A stretch of 64,000 nt of DNA from Lachnospiraceae bacterium (GTDB lineage Bacteria; Bacillota; Clostridia; Lachnospirales; Lachnospiraceae): positions 1 to 64,000 of the forward strand of contig JAFUFL010000066.1 of the NCBI GenBank assembly GCA_017469935.1, in the 5' to 3' direction. Position numbers and translations under genes: made by a program. Positions 45,875 to 55,740 of this stretch are shown here, one piece after another (within the stretch, counting starts at the first letter, position 1; every line of letters starts with the position of its first letter). A model generated the notes under the pieces. It did not search any database and had not been told where the DNA came from. It saw nothing but the letters and a program-made list of their open reading frames with translations.

Positions 45875-48211
45875 TCAGAGCGCGCTCTTTCGGTAGTGTC
45901 CGGTGGTAAATACATTAGATTCCGTAAACTCCCGAATCAGCGCCGAAGTTTCTCCGGCCGTTCCTCCCGACATATACCAGCGCAGGATCTCTTTCGTCTG
46001 CGCGCCGCTCTCCGTGGTAAAGCTGCAGATCCATCCCGCCGCGCTCATGGCCGCAGGATCCTTTTTGCTGACAAAGCTGTGCAGAGAAAGCGGCTTGCTG
46101 TTGTAAATCACATTCGCGCAGTGGCCGCACACGCAGCGCACCGGAAATTCCATTCCCATGCGGTCCCTCAGAGCAAAGAAAGCCTGCTCCCTGTGGGTGC
46201 ACATTCCCGCCGTCTTCCTGACGCACCCCGCCGAGATCATCATCGGGATCCGGCCGTAAACGCTCAGGAGCTGTCGTCCTTCCGCGCCTTCAGTCAGAGG
46301 GATCATGTCTCTCGAAGACAGCTCCCATCCGAGGTTGACCATGTCGCAGTGCGCAAGAAGGAGATCTCTCGCTGCGGTGTTCCACTGATAGAGCGACCCG
46401 TCCCCGACGATCATACCGCGGTACCCGATCTCTTCCAAAATAGTGAGCTCCTCGGGGTTTCTGGCCAGAACGCCGGCAAATCCCATGCCCGCCAGTATCC
46501 TGACGCTTTCTCTGCTGTCCACCCTGCAGACATGCGGCAGGGCGATCAGGCAGCTTTTTCTCTCCTCCTTCGTGAGGGCCTCCATGATCTGCGGCGTCTC
46601 TTCCACAATGATCCTGGAGATGCCGCACTCTCTGGCGGCCCGCAGCTGCGCGGCCGTCGTGACCTGCGCCCAGACCTCGGGGAATTCCCCCGGCGCTCTG
46701 TGCTGTGCCGGTCTTTGCTTTTCTGTTGTACGATCTTCGGCGGCGCTTTCTTCTGTCGTCCGGTCTCCGGCGGCGTAATCTGCCGTTGTGTGGTCTTCGG
46801 CGCCGTTATTTGCCATTGTACGGTCTTCGGCGGCACATTCTGCCGTTTTACCGCCCCGTGAGCGCGCAAGGAGTTCCTCCTCGAGCTTCAAAAGAGCCTC
46901 TCTGCGGAGCGCGTTGAGGGAAGCCACCGGCATAAAAATCTCGCCGTTTACTTCCACTACCAGTTTGTCAAATTCAAAGAGAGAGTCTCCGGTCTTTCGA
47001 AGACGTTTTTCGATCTCTTTTTCTTCCATGGGCCGCTTCTGAGCGGTCTGTACGGCCTCTCCCTCTGTCGTAACAGTGACAGCCTGCCCGTTTCCGGACA
47101 GGTCCGGGGCCGACACGGTCAGCTTTGCCTTTTCTCCCGGAGTCAGTACGGCCGCCCCTATGATCTTTCTTTTGGGAAGTCCCGAGAGATACCTCTTCTC
47201 AATATCTGCAAGAATCCCCTCATCCGTGCCCGCATAGCCGGGCTTTGTGATGGTCAGGAGTTCTTTTCCGTTCCGCTTATAGTAATAGCCCGTACTCAGG
47301 TCCGTCCTCAGGTACAGAGACCTCAGACGGCGCATGTCTTCCGCATCGATTTTCCAGGGCTTCTTTCTGCCCTCTGCGTCCCATTTGACGTAATAGTCGA
47401 TATATTTTCTGTAGAGCGCGGTGACGCCCGCCGCGTAATGAGGACTCTTCATTCTGCCCTCTATTTTGAACGAATCGATTCCCGCGTCGATGAGATCGGG
47501 GAGGATCTCGAGGACACAGAGGTCTCTCATGGAGATCGGATACTGCTCCTTTCCCTTCCTCAGGCTGATCTCTTTTCCGTCCGCGTCCAGGATCGTATAG
47601 GGAAGCCGGCAGGTGCCCGCGCACCGGCCGCGGTTGCCGCTCCGGCCGCCGAGAAAGCTCGACATCAGGCACCTCCCCGAGTAGGAATAGCACATGGCGC
47701 CGTGGATAAAGCATTCGATTTCCACGGGTTCCTCTCTCTTTATGGTCCTGATCTCTTCCAGGGACAGTTCCCTGGCAGGTACGACTCTGCGGACGCCCAG
47801 TTTCTTGAGAAAGCGGACCGATTCAGGTGCCGCGCAGGACATCTGTGTCGAGGCGTGCAGCTCCAGTCCGGGACATCGGTCGTGAAGCGTGCGAACGACG
47901 CCCAGGTCCTGGACGATCACTCCGTCCAGTCCTTTCCGATAGAGGGACATGGCAAAATCGACCGTCTCCTCCAGTTCGCTCTCCTTGGTGAGCACGTTGA
48001 GGGTCAGATAGACTTTCTTACCGAAAATATGCGCCTCTCTGATCGAGCGTATAATATCTTCCCGTGTGAAATTTTCCGCATATGCCCTGGCTCCGAATTT
48101 TTCTCCGCCAAGGTAGACGGCGTCCGCTCCCGCCGCCAGCGCTCCCAGAAACGCGTTTCTGCTGCCCGCCGGCGCGAGAAGTTCGACAAGCCCGTTTCTG
48201 CCGCTCCTCAT
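45875..48211 (-). CDS. U32 family peptidase / RNA hydroxylation protein with DUF3656 part
   Basis: A protein of 778 aa. The N-terminal U32 domain starts LVELLAPAGSRNAFLGALAAGADAVYLGG and carries the cysteine-rich CFIHGAMCYSYSGRC...CAGTC cluster. Members such as RlhA and TrhP hydroxylate rRNA or tRNA and may not be peptidases. Residues about 460-505 contain four 10-residue repeats of the type AAEDRTTxxx, then a second, weaker domain with cysteines (CVCGHCANVIY) ends the protein. GGAGAAG precedes the ATG. It lies between zapA and the SEDS gene. Confidence 0.88.
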   Translation of the reverse strand: MRSGRNGLVELLAPAGSRNAFLGALAAGADAVYLGGEKFGARAYAENFTREDIIRSIREAHIFGKKVYLTLNVLTKESELEETVDFAMSLYRKGLDGVIVQDLGVVRTLHDRCPGLELHASTQMSCAAPESVRFLKKLGVRRVVPARELSLEEIRTIKREEPVEIECFIHGAMCYSYSGRCLMSSFLGGRSGNRGRCAGTCRLPYTILDADGKEISLRKGKEQYPISMRDLCVLEILPDLIDAGIDSFKIEGRMKSPHYAAGVTALYRKYIDYYVKWDAEGRKKPWKIDAEDMRRLRSLYLRTDLSTGYYYKRNGKELLTITKPGYAGTDEGILADIEKRYLSGLPKRKIIGAAVLTPGEKAKLTVSAPDLSGNGQAVTVTTEGEAVQTAQKRPMEEKEIEKRLRKTGDSLFEFDKLVVEVNGEIFMPVASLNALRREALLKLEEELLARSRGGKTAECAAEDRTMANNGAEDHTTADYAAGDRTTEESAAEDRTTEKQRPAQHRAPGEFPEVWAQVTTAAQLRAARECGISRIIVEETPQIMEALTKEERKSCLIALPHVCRVDSRESVRILAGMGFAGVLARNPEELTILEEIGYRGMIVGDGSLYQWNTAARDLLLAHCDMVNLGWELSSRDMIPLTEGAEGRQLLSVYGRIPMMISAGCVRKTAGMCTHREQAFFALRDRMGMEFPVRCVCGHCANVIYNSKPLSLHSFVSKKDPAAMSAAGWICSFTTESGAQTKEILRWYMSGGTAGETSALIREFTESNVFTTGHYRKSAL

Positions 48212-48266
48212 CCGCTCTTCTCCTTATAGACGTTTTTATTCCCGATTTCTTACAAGACATGTAACT

Positions 48267-48298
48267 ATTCAGCACCCCACGTCCCAAGGGTGCTGAAT
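48267..48298. repeat. Element B, short form
   Basis: ATTCAGCACCC and GGGTGCTGAAT (48267-48277 with 48288-48298) enclose CACGTCCCAA. The same ends, including the ACT and AATT flanks and CACGTCCCAA, occur in the 150-bp element at 52480. It lies between zapA and the U32 gene. Confidence 0.7.
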
Positions 48299-48314
48299 AA
48301 TTACCAAAATGGAG

Positions 48315-48339
48315 AGAGCAGCTCATTTCGGGCTGCTCT
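48315..48339 (-). terminator. Hairpin across the zapA stop codon
   Basis: AGAGCAGC/GCTGCTCT with the TGA stop of zapA in the 9-nt loop. The T run after it is weak, so attenuation rather than full termination is likely. Confidence 0.5.
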
Positions 48340-48667
48340 TTTTCTTTTTCTCAGCGCTCTGCAGTTTCATCTGCGCTGCGACAAGTTCGTGTTTGATATC
48401 ATAGAGGTCATTCTCTTTTTTGTCAATAATGCCCTGAAGCTCCTCATTTCTCGCCACCGCCTTAAAATAATCGTCCGCAATGTTGAGATTGAGAAGAAGA
48501 TGTCTCATATCAACCGGAAGTTTCCCGAATTCCGCGTCCGCGTTAAGTTCATCGATCTTACTGTTCAGGTAGTCGGCCACCTTGTGCAGGTACTCCTCGC
48601 TCTCGTACCCGCTCAGTGTATATGTCTTGCCTCCGATCACTACCTGTGCGTCTGTTTTTTCTGCCAT
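48323..48667 (-). CDS. zapA: Cell division protein ZapA
   Basis: A protein of 114 aa. The N-terminal VVIGGKTYTLSGYESEEYL and the following VADYLNSKIDEL helix are typical of ZapA; the C-terminal half is a coiled coil ending in Lys/Ser. ZapA cross-links FtsZ filaments at the division ring. AGGAGGCAACA precedes the ATG. It lies downstream of ruvB, as in many Clostridia. Confidence 0.93.
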   Translation of the reverse strand: MAEKTDAQVVIGGKTYTLSGYESEEYLHKVADYLNSKIDELNADAEFGKLPVDMRHLLLNLNIADDYFKAVARNEELQGIIDKKENDLYDIKHELVAAQMKLQSAEKKKKSSPK

Positions 48668-48694
48668 TGTTGCCTCCTGTTTGTGCCTTATTTC

Positions 48695-49699
48695 TTACTC
48701 CTGCCCCTCATAAGGAATCCCCAGATGCGTGTAGGCCTCCTGCGTGGCCACCCTTCCTCTGGGCGTTCTGTTGATCAGTCCGTTCTGCAGAAGATACGGC
48801 TCCAAAAGGTCTTCGATCGTCCCCGGATCTTCTCCGATCGACGCGGCCAGAGTGTCCAGTCCCACCGGCCCGCCGCCGAATTTCTCGATCAGCGTCAGCA
48901 GAAAATTCCTGTCCGCCCTGTCCAGCCCGAGCTTGTCCACGTCCATCAGGTCCAGCGCCGTGCGCGCCACCTCCAGCGTGATCTTTCCGTCGTAGCGGAC
49001 CTGCGCGTAGTCGCGGACGCGCTTCAGGATCCTGTTGGCGAGTCGCGGCGTCCCGCGGCTTCTGCGGGCCAGCTCTCTGGCTCCCTCCTCGTCGATCTCG
49101 ACGCGCAGCTTTTTCGCGCTGGCAAGGACGATCTGCTTGAGCTCCTGCGTGTTGTAAAACTCCAGCCTGTGAATCTCACCGAACCGGTCCCTGAGCGGAG
49201 CCGATAAGAGTCCTGCTCTGGTCGTCGCGCCCACCAGCGTGAACTTGGGCAGATCCAGGCGGATGGACTTGGCCGCCGCCCCTTTGCCGATCAAAATATC
49301 GATGGCAAAATCCTCCATGGCCGGATACAGGACTTCCTCCACCTGCTTGTTCAGGCGGTGGATCTCATCCACGAACAAAATATCATTTTCCTTCAGCCCG
49401 TTCAGAATCGCCGCCATTTCTCCCGGCTTTTCAATGGCCGGTCCGCTGGTGACTCTCATATTGACGCCCATCTCGTTGGCGATGATTCCCGAGATCGTCG
49501 TCTTTCCGAGTCCGGGAGGTCCGTAGAACAAAAGGTGATCCAGCGGCTCACCCCTTAACTTGGCCGCCTGAATGGAAATCCCGAGGCTCTCCTTGATCTT
49601 ACTCTGTCCGATGTATTCGCTCAGCCGCCGGGGCCTTAAGGAGCCCTCAATGCGGCTGTCTTCTTCTGTGAAATTGGTTTCTATTGTTCTTCTCTGCAT
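48695..49699 (-). CDS. ruvB: Holliday junction branch migration ATPase RuvB
   Basis: A protein of 334 aa starting [14 protein letters not shown] at 49699; an upstream ATG at 49738 lacks a ribosome site. The AAA+ core has Walker [10 protein letters not shown], Walker [11 protein letters not shown] and sensor GATTRAG, followed by the winged-helix domain ([15 protein letters not shown]). RuvB hexamers pump DNA through RuvA-bound junctions. It is adjacent to ruvA, with 48 nt between them. Confidence 0.97.
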   Translation of the reverse strand: MQRRTIETNFTEEDSRIEGSLRPRRLSEYIGQSKIKESLGISIQAAKLRGEPLDHLLFYGPPGLGKTTISGIIANEMGVNMRVTSGPAIEKPGEMAAILNGLKENDILFVDEIHRLNKQVEEVLYPAMEDFAIDILIGKGAAAKSIRLDLPKFTLVGATTRAGLLSAPLRDRFGEIHRLEFYNTQELKQIVLASAKKLRVEIDEEGARELARRSRGTPRLANRILKRVRDYAQVRYDGKITLEVARTALDLMDVDKLGLDRADRNFLLTLIEKFGGGPVGLDTLAASIGEDPGTIEDLLEPYLLQNGLINRTPRGRVATQEAYTHLGIPYEGQE

Positions 49700-49747
49700 A
49701 AAATACCGATTCTTTTTCCGTCTTTGATTAAATGTCATTCTAAGGTG

Positions 49748-50422
49748 TTACAGGTACCGCAGCGCCGCTTTCAGGATGCTCTCTGTGTCTGTGAGTTCTT
49801 TCTGCTCCTTCTGCGCGTTCTCTTTACATGTGCGGACCGCTTTTGCTGCTTCTGCACGTGAGTACCCGAGCGCTGTCAGCGCCTCGACCGCTTCTGCGGC
49901 GGCGTCATTCTGTCCGCTGTCTGCACCTGCTGCTCCTATTTCAGCCAGCGACACTCCTACGGCTCCTGCGCCCGCTCCGCCGGCTGTATTAGCAAGCATT
50001 TCCGCGTCCCGCATGCCTGCGACCTTGTCGCGAAGATCCAGGATCAGGCGCTCTGCTGTTCTCTTCCCCACGCCGGGAGCCCTGGAGATCATCTTGACGT
50101 CTCCCGCCATGATGGCAAACCGAAGATCATCAGCAGTTCCCACTGACAGAAGGGCAAGTCCTCCCTTGGGACCAACTCCGCTCACAGTGATCAGAAGCTT
50201 AAAGAGCTCTAAATCATCCCTCGACATAAATCCGTACAGTGCGATCTGGTCTTCTCTCAAATAGGTGTACGTGTAGACCATGACTTCCTCGTCGCGGTCT
50301 GCCGCCGCAAGTCTCTGTACGGTCTCTCCGGCGATTCTGACCTCATAGCCGACGCCGCCAACATCTATGACTGCCGCTCCGTCATAAACTGCGGCAACAT
50401 ATCCTCTTAAAAATGAAATCAT
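49748..50422 (-). CDS. ruvA: Holliday junction DNA-binding protein RuvA
   Basis: A protein of 224 aa from ATG 50422, the start of MISFLRGYVAAVYDGAAVID. The OB-fold is followed by two helix-hairpin-helix motifs (TVSGVGPKGGLALLS and APGVGKRTAERLILDL), an Ala/Gly-rich linker and the RuvB-binding C-terminal domain (ALTALGYSRAEAAKAV). AAGGAG lies upstream. It is the first gene of the long minus-strand block reaching ssrA, and is divergent from the leu genes. Confidence 0.96.
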   Translation of the reverse strand: MISFLRGYVAAVYDGAAVIDVGGVGYEVRIAGETVQRLAAADRDEEVMVYTYTYLREDQIALYGFMSRDDLELFKLLITVSGVGPKGGLALLSVGTADDLRFAIMAGDVKMISRAPGVGKRTAERLILDLRDKVAGMRDAEMLANTAGGAGAGAVGVSLAEIGAAGADSGQNDAAAEAVEALTALGYSRAEAAKAVRTCKENAQKEQKELTDTESILKAALRYL

Positions 50423-50458
50423 TAAATGCAATGCTCCTTGAAACAAGTAGTGGCTTTC

Positions 50459-50487
50459 ATTATACATCCCCGGCAGACCTTTGACAA
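50459..50487 (-). promoter_or_regulatory. Promoter of ruvA
   Basis: TTGTCA (50482-50487), 17 bp, TATAAT (50459-50464) on the minus strand. Confidence 0.78.
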
Positions 50488-50583
50488 ATTCAGGAATCGG
50501 GTGATTGTGATTGATTGTCAGCCTGTCAATCCGGCGGTACTCCACTGTCAGAATCGCGACATAGCGACAAGAATGACGCCCAA

Positions 50584-50611
50584 GTGGTTGCGGAGCTCCC
50601 ACCGCAACCAC
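50584..50611 (+). promoter_or_regulatory. Strong hairpin in the region upstream of the leu genes
   Basis: GTGGTTGCGG-AGCTCCCA-CCGCAACCAC, a perfect 10-bp stem about 95 nt before leuD. It may lie upstream of the leu promoter (a weak TTCCAA/TATTAA pair near 50640-50675) or be part of a leader. No T-box and no leucine-rich leader peptide were found. Confidence 0.5.
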
Positions 50612-50706
50612 TCCGCCGTCCCCTATGACAATACTAAGTTCCAAAGTTTCCAATATTTCATTAATGTGTTAATATTAAGCAACAAATCTAAAAAAGGAGC
50701 ACCACT

Positions 50707-51177
50707 ATGGGTAAAGTATTCCGATTTAACAAAGATGTGGACACCGACCAGATCATCGCTTCCCAGTATCTTCTCTATCCTACTGTGGAAGAAATGAAAG
50801 CGCACACCTTCGAATCCCTGGATGCAAATTTTGCATCTGAAGTAAAGCCGGGCGATTTCGTCGTCGCGGACAGCAATTTCGGCTGCGGCTCCTCCCGCGA
50901 GCAGGCTCCCGCCGTCCTCAAGGCACTGGGCGTCCGTGCCGTTCTGGCTCCTTCCTTCGCCAGGATCTTCTACAGAAATTCCATCAACATAGGACTTCCC
51001 GCTATCGTCTGTGACGGTCTCTATGACGCGGTCAGGACCGGAGACGAGATCGAACTGGATATGGAGAAAGGCATTGTAACCTTTGGCGAGCAGACTTTTT
51101 CCTGCACAAAGCTTCCTGTTCATCTTCAGAAAATTCTCGATCAGGGCGGCCTGATCAGTTCTCTCAACGAGATGTAA
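50707..51177 (+). CDS. leuD: 3-isopropylmalate dehydratase small subunit (pair 1)
   Basis: A protein of 156 aa, archaeal-type short LeuD. NFGCGSSREQAP (about 57-68) is the swivelling-domain signature. The specificity loop reads YLLY (in SQYLLYP), close to the YLVY-type loop reported for isopropylmalate isomerase small subunits. With LeuC it isomerises 2- to 3-isopropylmalate in leucine synthesis. AAAGGAGCACC precedes the ATG. It is the first gene of the four-gene leuDC-leuDC run. Confidence 0.9.
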   Translation: MGKVFRFNKDVDTDQIIASQYLLYPTVEEMKAHTFESLDANFASEVKPGDFVVADSNFGCGSSREQAPAVLKALGVRAVLAPSFARIFYRNSINIGLPAIVCDGLYDAVRTGDEIELDMEKGIVTFGEQTFSCTKLPVHLQKILDQGGLISSLNEM

Positions 51178-51210
51178 TCCTGTACGATTAATACTTTGGA
51201 GGATACCACT

Positions 51211-52461
51211 ATGGGAATGACAATAGCCGAAAAGATCATCGCGCGCGCCGCGGGCGTCGAGACCGTGCGCGCCGGTGAGATTCATACCGTCACGCTCGAC
51301 TATCTGATGAGCAACGACGGAACAACTCATCTCACTATTGATATGTACAATAAGCTTCGCAATCCGCGCATTGCGGACAAGAGCAAGCTCGTCTGGATCG
51401 TCGACCACAATGTGCCCTGCGACAGCCCCAAGACGGCGGCGTCACAGAAGAAGATGCGCGATTTTGCCAGAGAAAACGGAATCACGTTCTATGAAGGCGC
51501 GGGCGTATGTCACCAGATCATGTGCGAGAAGCATGTGGTGCCCGGCCAGCTCATCTTCGGAGCGGACAGCCACACCTGCGCATACGGCGCGCTGGGCGCC
51601 TTCGGAACCGGCGTCGGCTGCACGGATTATCTCTACGGCATGGTGACGGGCGGCTCCTGGGTCATGGTGCCCGAGACGCTCCGCTTCAACCTGACCGGAA
51701 AGCTCGCCGATCGCGTGACTGCCAGAGACCTGATTCTGACCATCATCGGCATGATTGGGGCAAACGGTGCCAACTACCACGCCATGGAATTTGTGGGCGA
51801 CGGCATGAAGAACCTGACCATGAGCGACCGCATCTCCATCTGCAACCTCTGCGTGGAAGCAGGTGCCAAAACAGCGCTCATGGAAGTGGACGACATCACA
51901 ATGGCTTACCTCGAGGAGCACGGCGGCAGAAAGCCGGCGGCCTGCTTTAAGAGCGACGACGACGCTGTCTTCGAAAAGACTTACGACATCGACCTCTCCA
52001 CGATCGTCCCCGTAGTGGCAAAGCCCCACTTTGTGGACAATCTGGCCCCCGTCGACGACGTCAAGGGCGTCAAGATCAACGAGGCCTTCCTCGGCTCCTG
52101 CAACAACGGCCGCATCGAGGACCTGCGCCTTGGCGCTTCCATCATCAAGGGACACAAAGTCGCCGACAAGGTGCGCTTCCTCGTCGTTCCTGCGAGCCAG
52201 GAGGTCTACAGACAGGCCCTTCGCGAAGGCCTTCTCGACATCTTCATGGAGGCCGGCGCCATGGTCATGAACCCCAACTGCAGCGTCTGCTGGGGAAGCT
52301 GCCAGGGCGTCATCGGCGCAGGCGAGGTTCTGATCAGCACCGGAACCCGCAACTTTAAGGGCCGCGCCGGCGACAAGAACTCCTTCGTCTACCTGGGAAG
52401 CGCCGCAACTGTCGCGGCATCCGCCATCGCGGGCGAGATCGTATCGCCTTATACCTATTGA
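51211..52461 (+). CDS. leuC: 3-isopropylmalate dehydratase large subunit (pair 1)
   Basis: A protein of 416 aa from the ATG at 51211 (TTGGAGG upstream). It is the short LeuC/HacA type with [4Fe-4S] ligands in GSCNNGRIEDL and NPNCSVCWGSCQG. GADSHTCAYGALGAFGTG and VDHNVPCDS are substrate/cluster-domain motifs. The CNNG replaces the commoner CTNG. It forms the isomerase with the preceding LeuD. GTRNFKGRAG near the C-terminus fits true LeuC. Confidence 0.9.
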   Translation: MGMTIAEKIIARAAGVETVRAGEIHTVTLDYLMSNDGTTHLTIDMYNKLRNPRIADKSKLVWIVDHNVPCDSPKTAASQKKMRDFARENGITFYEGAGVCHQIMCEKHVVPGQLIFGADSHTCAYGALGAFGTGVGCTDYLYGMVTGGSWVMVPETLRFNLTGKLADRVTARDLILTIIGMIGANGANYHAMEFVGDGMKNLTMSDRISICNLCVEAGAKTALMEVDDITMAYLEEHGGRKPAACFKSDDDAVFEKTYDIDLSTIVPVVAKPHFVDNLAPVDDVKGVKINEAFLGSCNNGRIEDLRLGASIIKGHKVADKVRFLVVPASQEVYRQALREGLLDIFMEAGAMVMNPNCSVCWGSCQGVIGAGEVLISTGTRNFKGRAGDKNSFVYLGSAATVAASAIAGEIVSPYTY

Positions 52462-52479
52462 TCAGTTATTTAACTAACT

Positions 52480-52629
52480 ATTCAGCCCCCACGTCCCAAA
52501 TGCTTCGCATTCGGGACTGTGGCGTCCAGAGGCGCTCCGCGCCTTGTCCGCCCCGGAAAAAAGATCAAAAACGTTCCGGTGAGCAAGCCCCCCGGACCTT
52601 ATTTTGATCTTTTTCCCGGGGTGCTGAAT
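52480..52629. repeat. Element B, long form (150-bp structured element)
   Basis: Outer ends ATTCAGC and GCTGAAT. Inside are CCCACGTCCC-containing hairpin 1 (about 52487-52523), hairpin GGCGC-TCC-GCGCC (about 52530-52543) and a 20-bp stem CCCCGGAAAAAAGATCAAAA (52551-52570) with 52602-52621 (one mismatch), which encloses a TCCGG/CCGGA hairpin. It fills the gap between leuC 1 and leuD 2. The short copy at 48267 shares both ends. Confidence 0.85.
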
Positions 52630-52651
52630 AATTTAAGAATCGAGGTAAACA

Positions 52652-53146
52652 ATGGAACAATTTACAGGCAAAGTATGGCTGCTCGGCGACGATATCGACA
52701 CGGATATCATCATTCCCACCGAGTACCTGGCCCTCAAGACAGTGAAAGACATGGCGCCTTACGGCTTCAGCCCCCTCAGACCGGAGCTGGCCGCTAAGAT
52801 CCGGCCCGGCGACATCATCGTGGCCGGCAAGAACTTCGGCTGCGGCTCCTCCCGCGAGCAGGCGCCGGAGGTCATCAAGGCTCTCGGAGTCCGCGCGGTC
52901 ATCGCGCGCTCCTACGCCAGGATCTTCTTCCGCAACGCGATCAACAACGGCCTTCTTCTCATCGAGAACGACACTCTCTGTAACGATGTCAAAGAAGGGG
53001 ACGAGATCACGGTAAATGTCGGCGATTCCATCGAGTACAAGGGCAAAACATACCCCATCTCCGCTCTCCCCGACAACCTTCTCGACATTCTCGAGGCCGG
53101 CGGCCTGGTCAAGGCGATGCAGAAGCTCAACGGGATTATAAAGTAG
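52652..53146 (+). CDS. leuD: Aconitase-family small subunit (pair 2, LeuD-like)
   Basis: A protein of 164 aa. KNFGCGSSREQAPEVIKALG is conserved as in pair 1, but the specificity loop is YLAL (PTEYLALK) instead of YLLY. The partner of the following large subunit. Substrate could be isopropylmalate, citramalate/methylmalate or a dimethylmalate-like compound; the loop change argues that it is not a simple duplicate. GAGGTAAAC precedes the ATG. Confidence 0.85.
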   Translation: MEQFTGKVWLLGDDIDTDIIIPTEYLALKTVKDMAPYGFSPLRPELAAKIRPGDIIVAGKNFGCGSSREQAPEVIKALGVRAVIARSYARIFFRNAINNGLLLIENDTLCNDVKEGDEITVNVGDSIEYKGKTYPISALPDNLLDILEAGGLVKAMQKLNGIIK

Positions 53147-53157
53147 GAGGAAGGCAC

Positions 53158-54462
53158 ATGGGATCCACTTTAATCGAAAAAATATTTGCTCATAATATCG
53201 GTGCCGACTCCGTAAAAGCCGGCGATATCATTACCGTGAATGTCGACCGCGTGATGATCCACGATATTTTCATTCCTTTTGTAAAAGACAAGTTCGAGGA
53301 GATGGGATTTACAAAGATCTGGGATCCGGACAAGACGGTCCTGATCTACGACCACCTGGTACCGGCCAGCCAGCTGGATGATCCCCGCCATCACCACATC
53401 GGCGACGAGTTCTGCGACAAGTACGGGGTCAAAAACGTGCATCGCTCCGACGGCATCTGCCATCAGCTCATGACGGAGGCCGGCTATGTGAAGCCCGGCG
53501 ATGTGGCCTTCGGCACGGACTCCCACACCGTCACCTACGGCTGCGTGGGCGCCTTCTCCACCGGAATCGGCTACACGGAGATGGCCAGCATTCTGGGCAC
53601 CGGCAAGCTCTGGGTGCGCGTCCCCGAGACCATCCGCGTCAACATCGAGGGAGAGCTTCCTGAGGGCGTCACGTCCAAGGACATCATCCTGACCATTATC
53701 GGCGACCTCCGGGCAGACGGCGCCACCTACAAGTCCCTGGAATTTGCGGGCAGCACCGTGGACGCCATGTCTGTGGCGAGCCGCATGACCATGTCCAACA
53801 TGACCGTTGAGTGCGGCGCCAAGTGCGGCCTCTTCTCTCCGGATGAAAAGACGGCGCAGTACTGCGGCCTGGACGGCCTGGACGATTTCCTCACGACCCT
53901 TCACGGCGACGAGGACGCCAACTATGCACAGGTACTGAATTACAGGGCGGAAGATTTTGCCCCCGTAATGGCCTGCCCGTCTCAGGTCGACAAAATCAAG
54001 CCAGTCTCCCAGGTCATCGCGGAAGCTGCTTCCCTGGAAGAAGGAAGCGTTGTTCCCGGTGTCGGTCTCATCGAAGGAGGTTCCGTCCGCGTAGACCAGG
54101 TCTTCATCGGCTCCTGCACCAACGGGCGCCTCGAGGACCTGCAGGCAGCAGCCGCTGTCCTGAAGGGCAGACAGATTGCTCCTTTTGTCAAGCTGATCGT
54201 CACGCCTGCCAGCCGCAAGATCTACAGAGAAGCTCTCGCTGACGGCACGCTGGACATCCTCGCCGAGGCGGGCGCCATGATCACCACGCCCGGCTGCGGC
54301 CTCTGCTGCGGCAGAACCGGCGGCATCCTGACCGACAACGAAGTCGTGGTCGCCACCAACAACCGCAACTTCCTCGGCCGCATGGGCACCTCCAAGGTCA
54401 ATATTTACCTGGCTTCGCCCATTACTGCTGCCAGGTGTGCGTTGGCAGGAAGAATAGTATAA
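53158..54462 (+). CDS. leuC: Aconitase-family large subunit (pair 2, LeuC-like)
   Basis: A protein of 434 aa. Cluster ligands lie in GSCTNGRLEDL and TTPGCGLCCGRTGG; the latter differs from the NPNCSVCWGS of pair 1. GTDSHTVTYGCVGAFSTG and YDHLVPAS are conserved. AGGAGGAAG precedes the ATG. It is the last gene of the leu run and meets ilvC tail to tail over a strong terminator. Either the second isopropylmalate isomerase or a related hydro-lyase such as methylmalate or dimethylmalate dehydratase. Confidence 0.87.
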   Translation: MGSTLIEKIFAHNIGADSVKAGDIITVNVDRVMIHDIFIPFVKDKFEEMGFTKIWDPDKTVLIYDHLVPASQLDDPRHHHIGDEFCDKYGVKNVHRSDGICHQLMTEAGYVKPGDVAFGTDSHTVTYGCVGAFSTGIGYTEMASILGTGKLWVRVPETIRVNIEGELPEGVTSKDIILTIIGDLRADGATYKSLEFAGSTVDAMSVASRMTMSNMTVECGAKCGLFSPDEKTAQYCGLDGLDDFLTTLHGDEDANYAQVLNYRAEDFAPVMACPSQVDKIKPVSQVIAEAASLEEGSVVPGVGLIEGGSVRVDQVFIGSCTNGRLEDLQAAAAVLKGRQIAPFVKLIVTPASRKIYREALADGTLDILAEAGAMITTPGCGLCCGRTGGILTDNEVVVATNNRNFLGRMGTSKVNIYLASPITAARCALAGRIV

Positions 54463-54498
54463 CTCGGGAGGTTGTGACACACCACCCACATCTCAATC

Positions 54499-54533
54499 AA
54501 AAAAAGCAGAGGCCTCTCGACCTCTGCTTTTTT
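54499..54533. terminator. Bidirectional terminator between leuC 2 and ilvC
   Basis: AAAAAGCAGAGG (54501-54512), loop CCTCTCGA, CCTCTGCTTTTTT. Works for both converging operons. Confidence 0.93.
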
Positions 54534-54549
54534 ATATTTGTGTGTTGCG

Positions 54550-54601
54550 CTGACACATTTTTTTCGAAAAAATGTGTCAGTAGATACGTCCCCGTGACAC
54601 A
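54550..54601. repeat. Palindrome with GTGACACA boxes (element D)
   Basis: CTGACACATTTTTT-TCG-AAAAAATGTGTCAG (54550-54580), 14-bp stem, followed by a GTGACACA box (54594-54601). A second GTGACACA lies at 54474-54481, on the other side of the terminator. Resembles REP-like intergenic palindromes. Confidence 0.65.
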
Positions 54602-54603
54602 AA

Positions 54604-55740
<1,137 letters not shown>

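Noticed and set aside
50707-54462. Recent tandem duplication of leuDC
   Set aside because: The two pairs differ in cluster motifs, loops and lengths, so they are old paralogs brought together rather than a fresh duplication.
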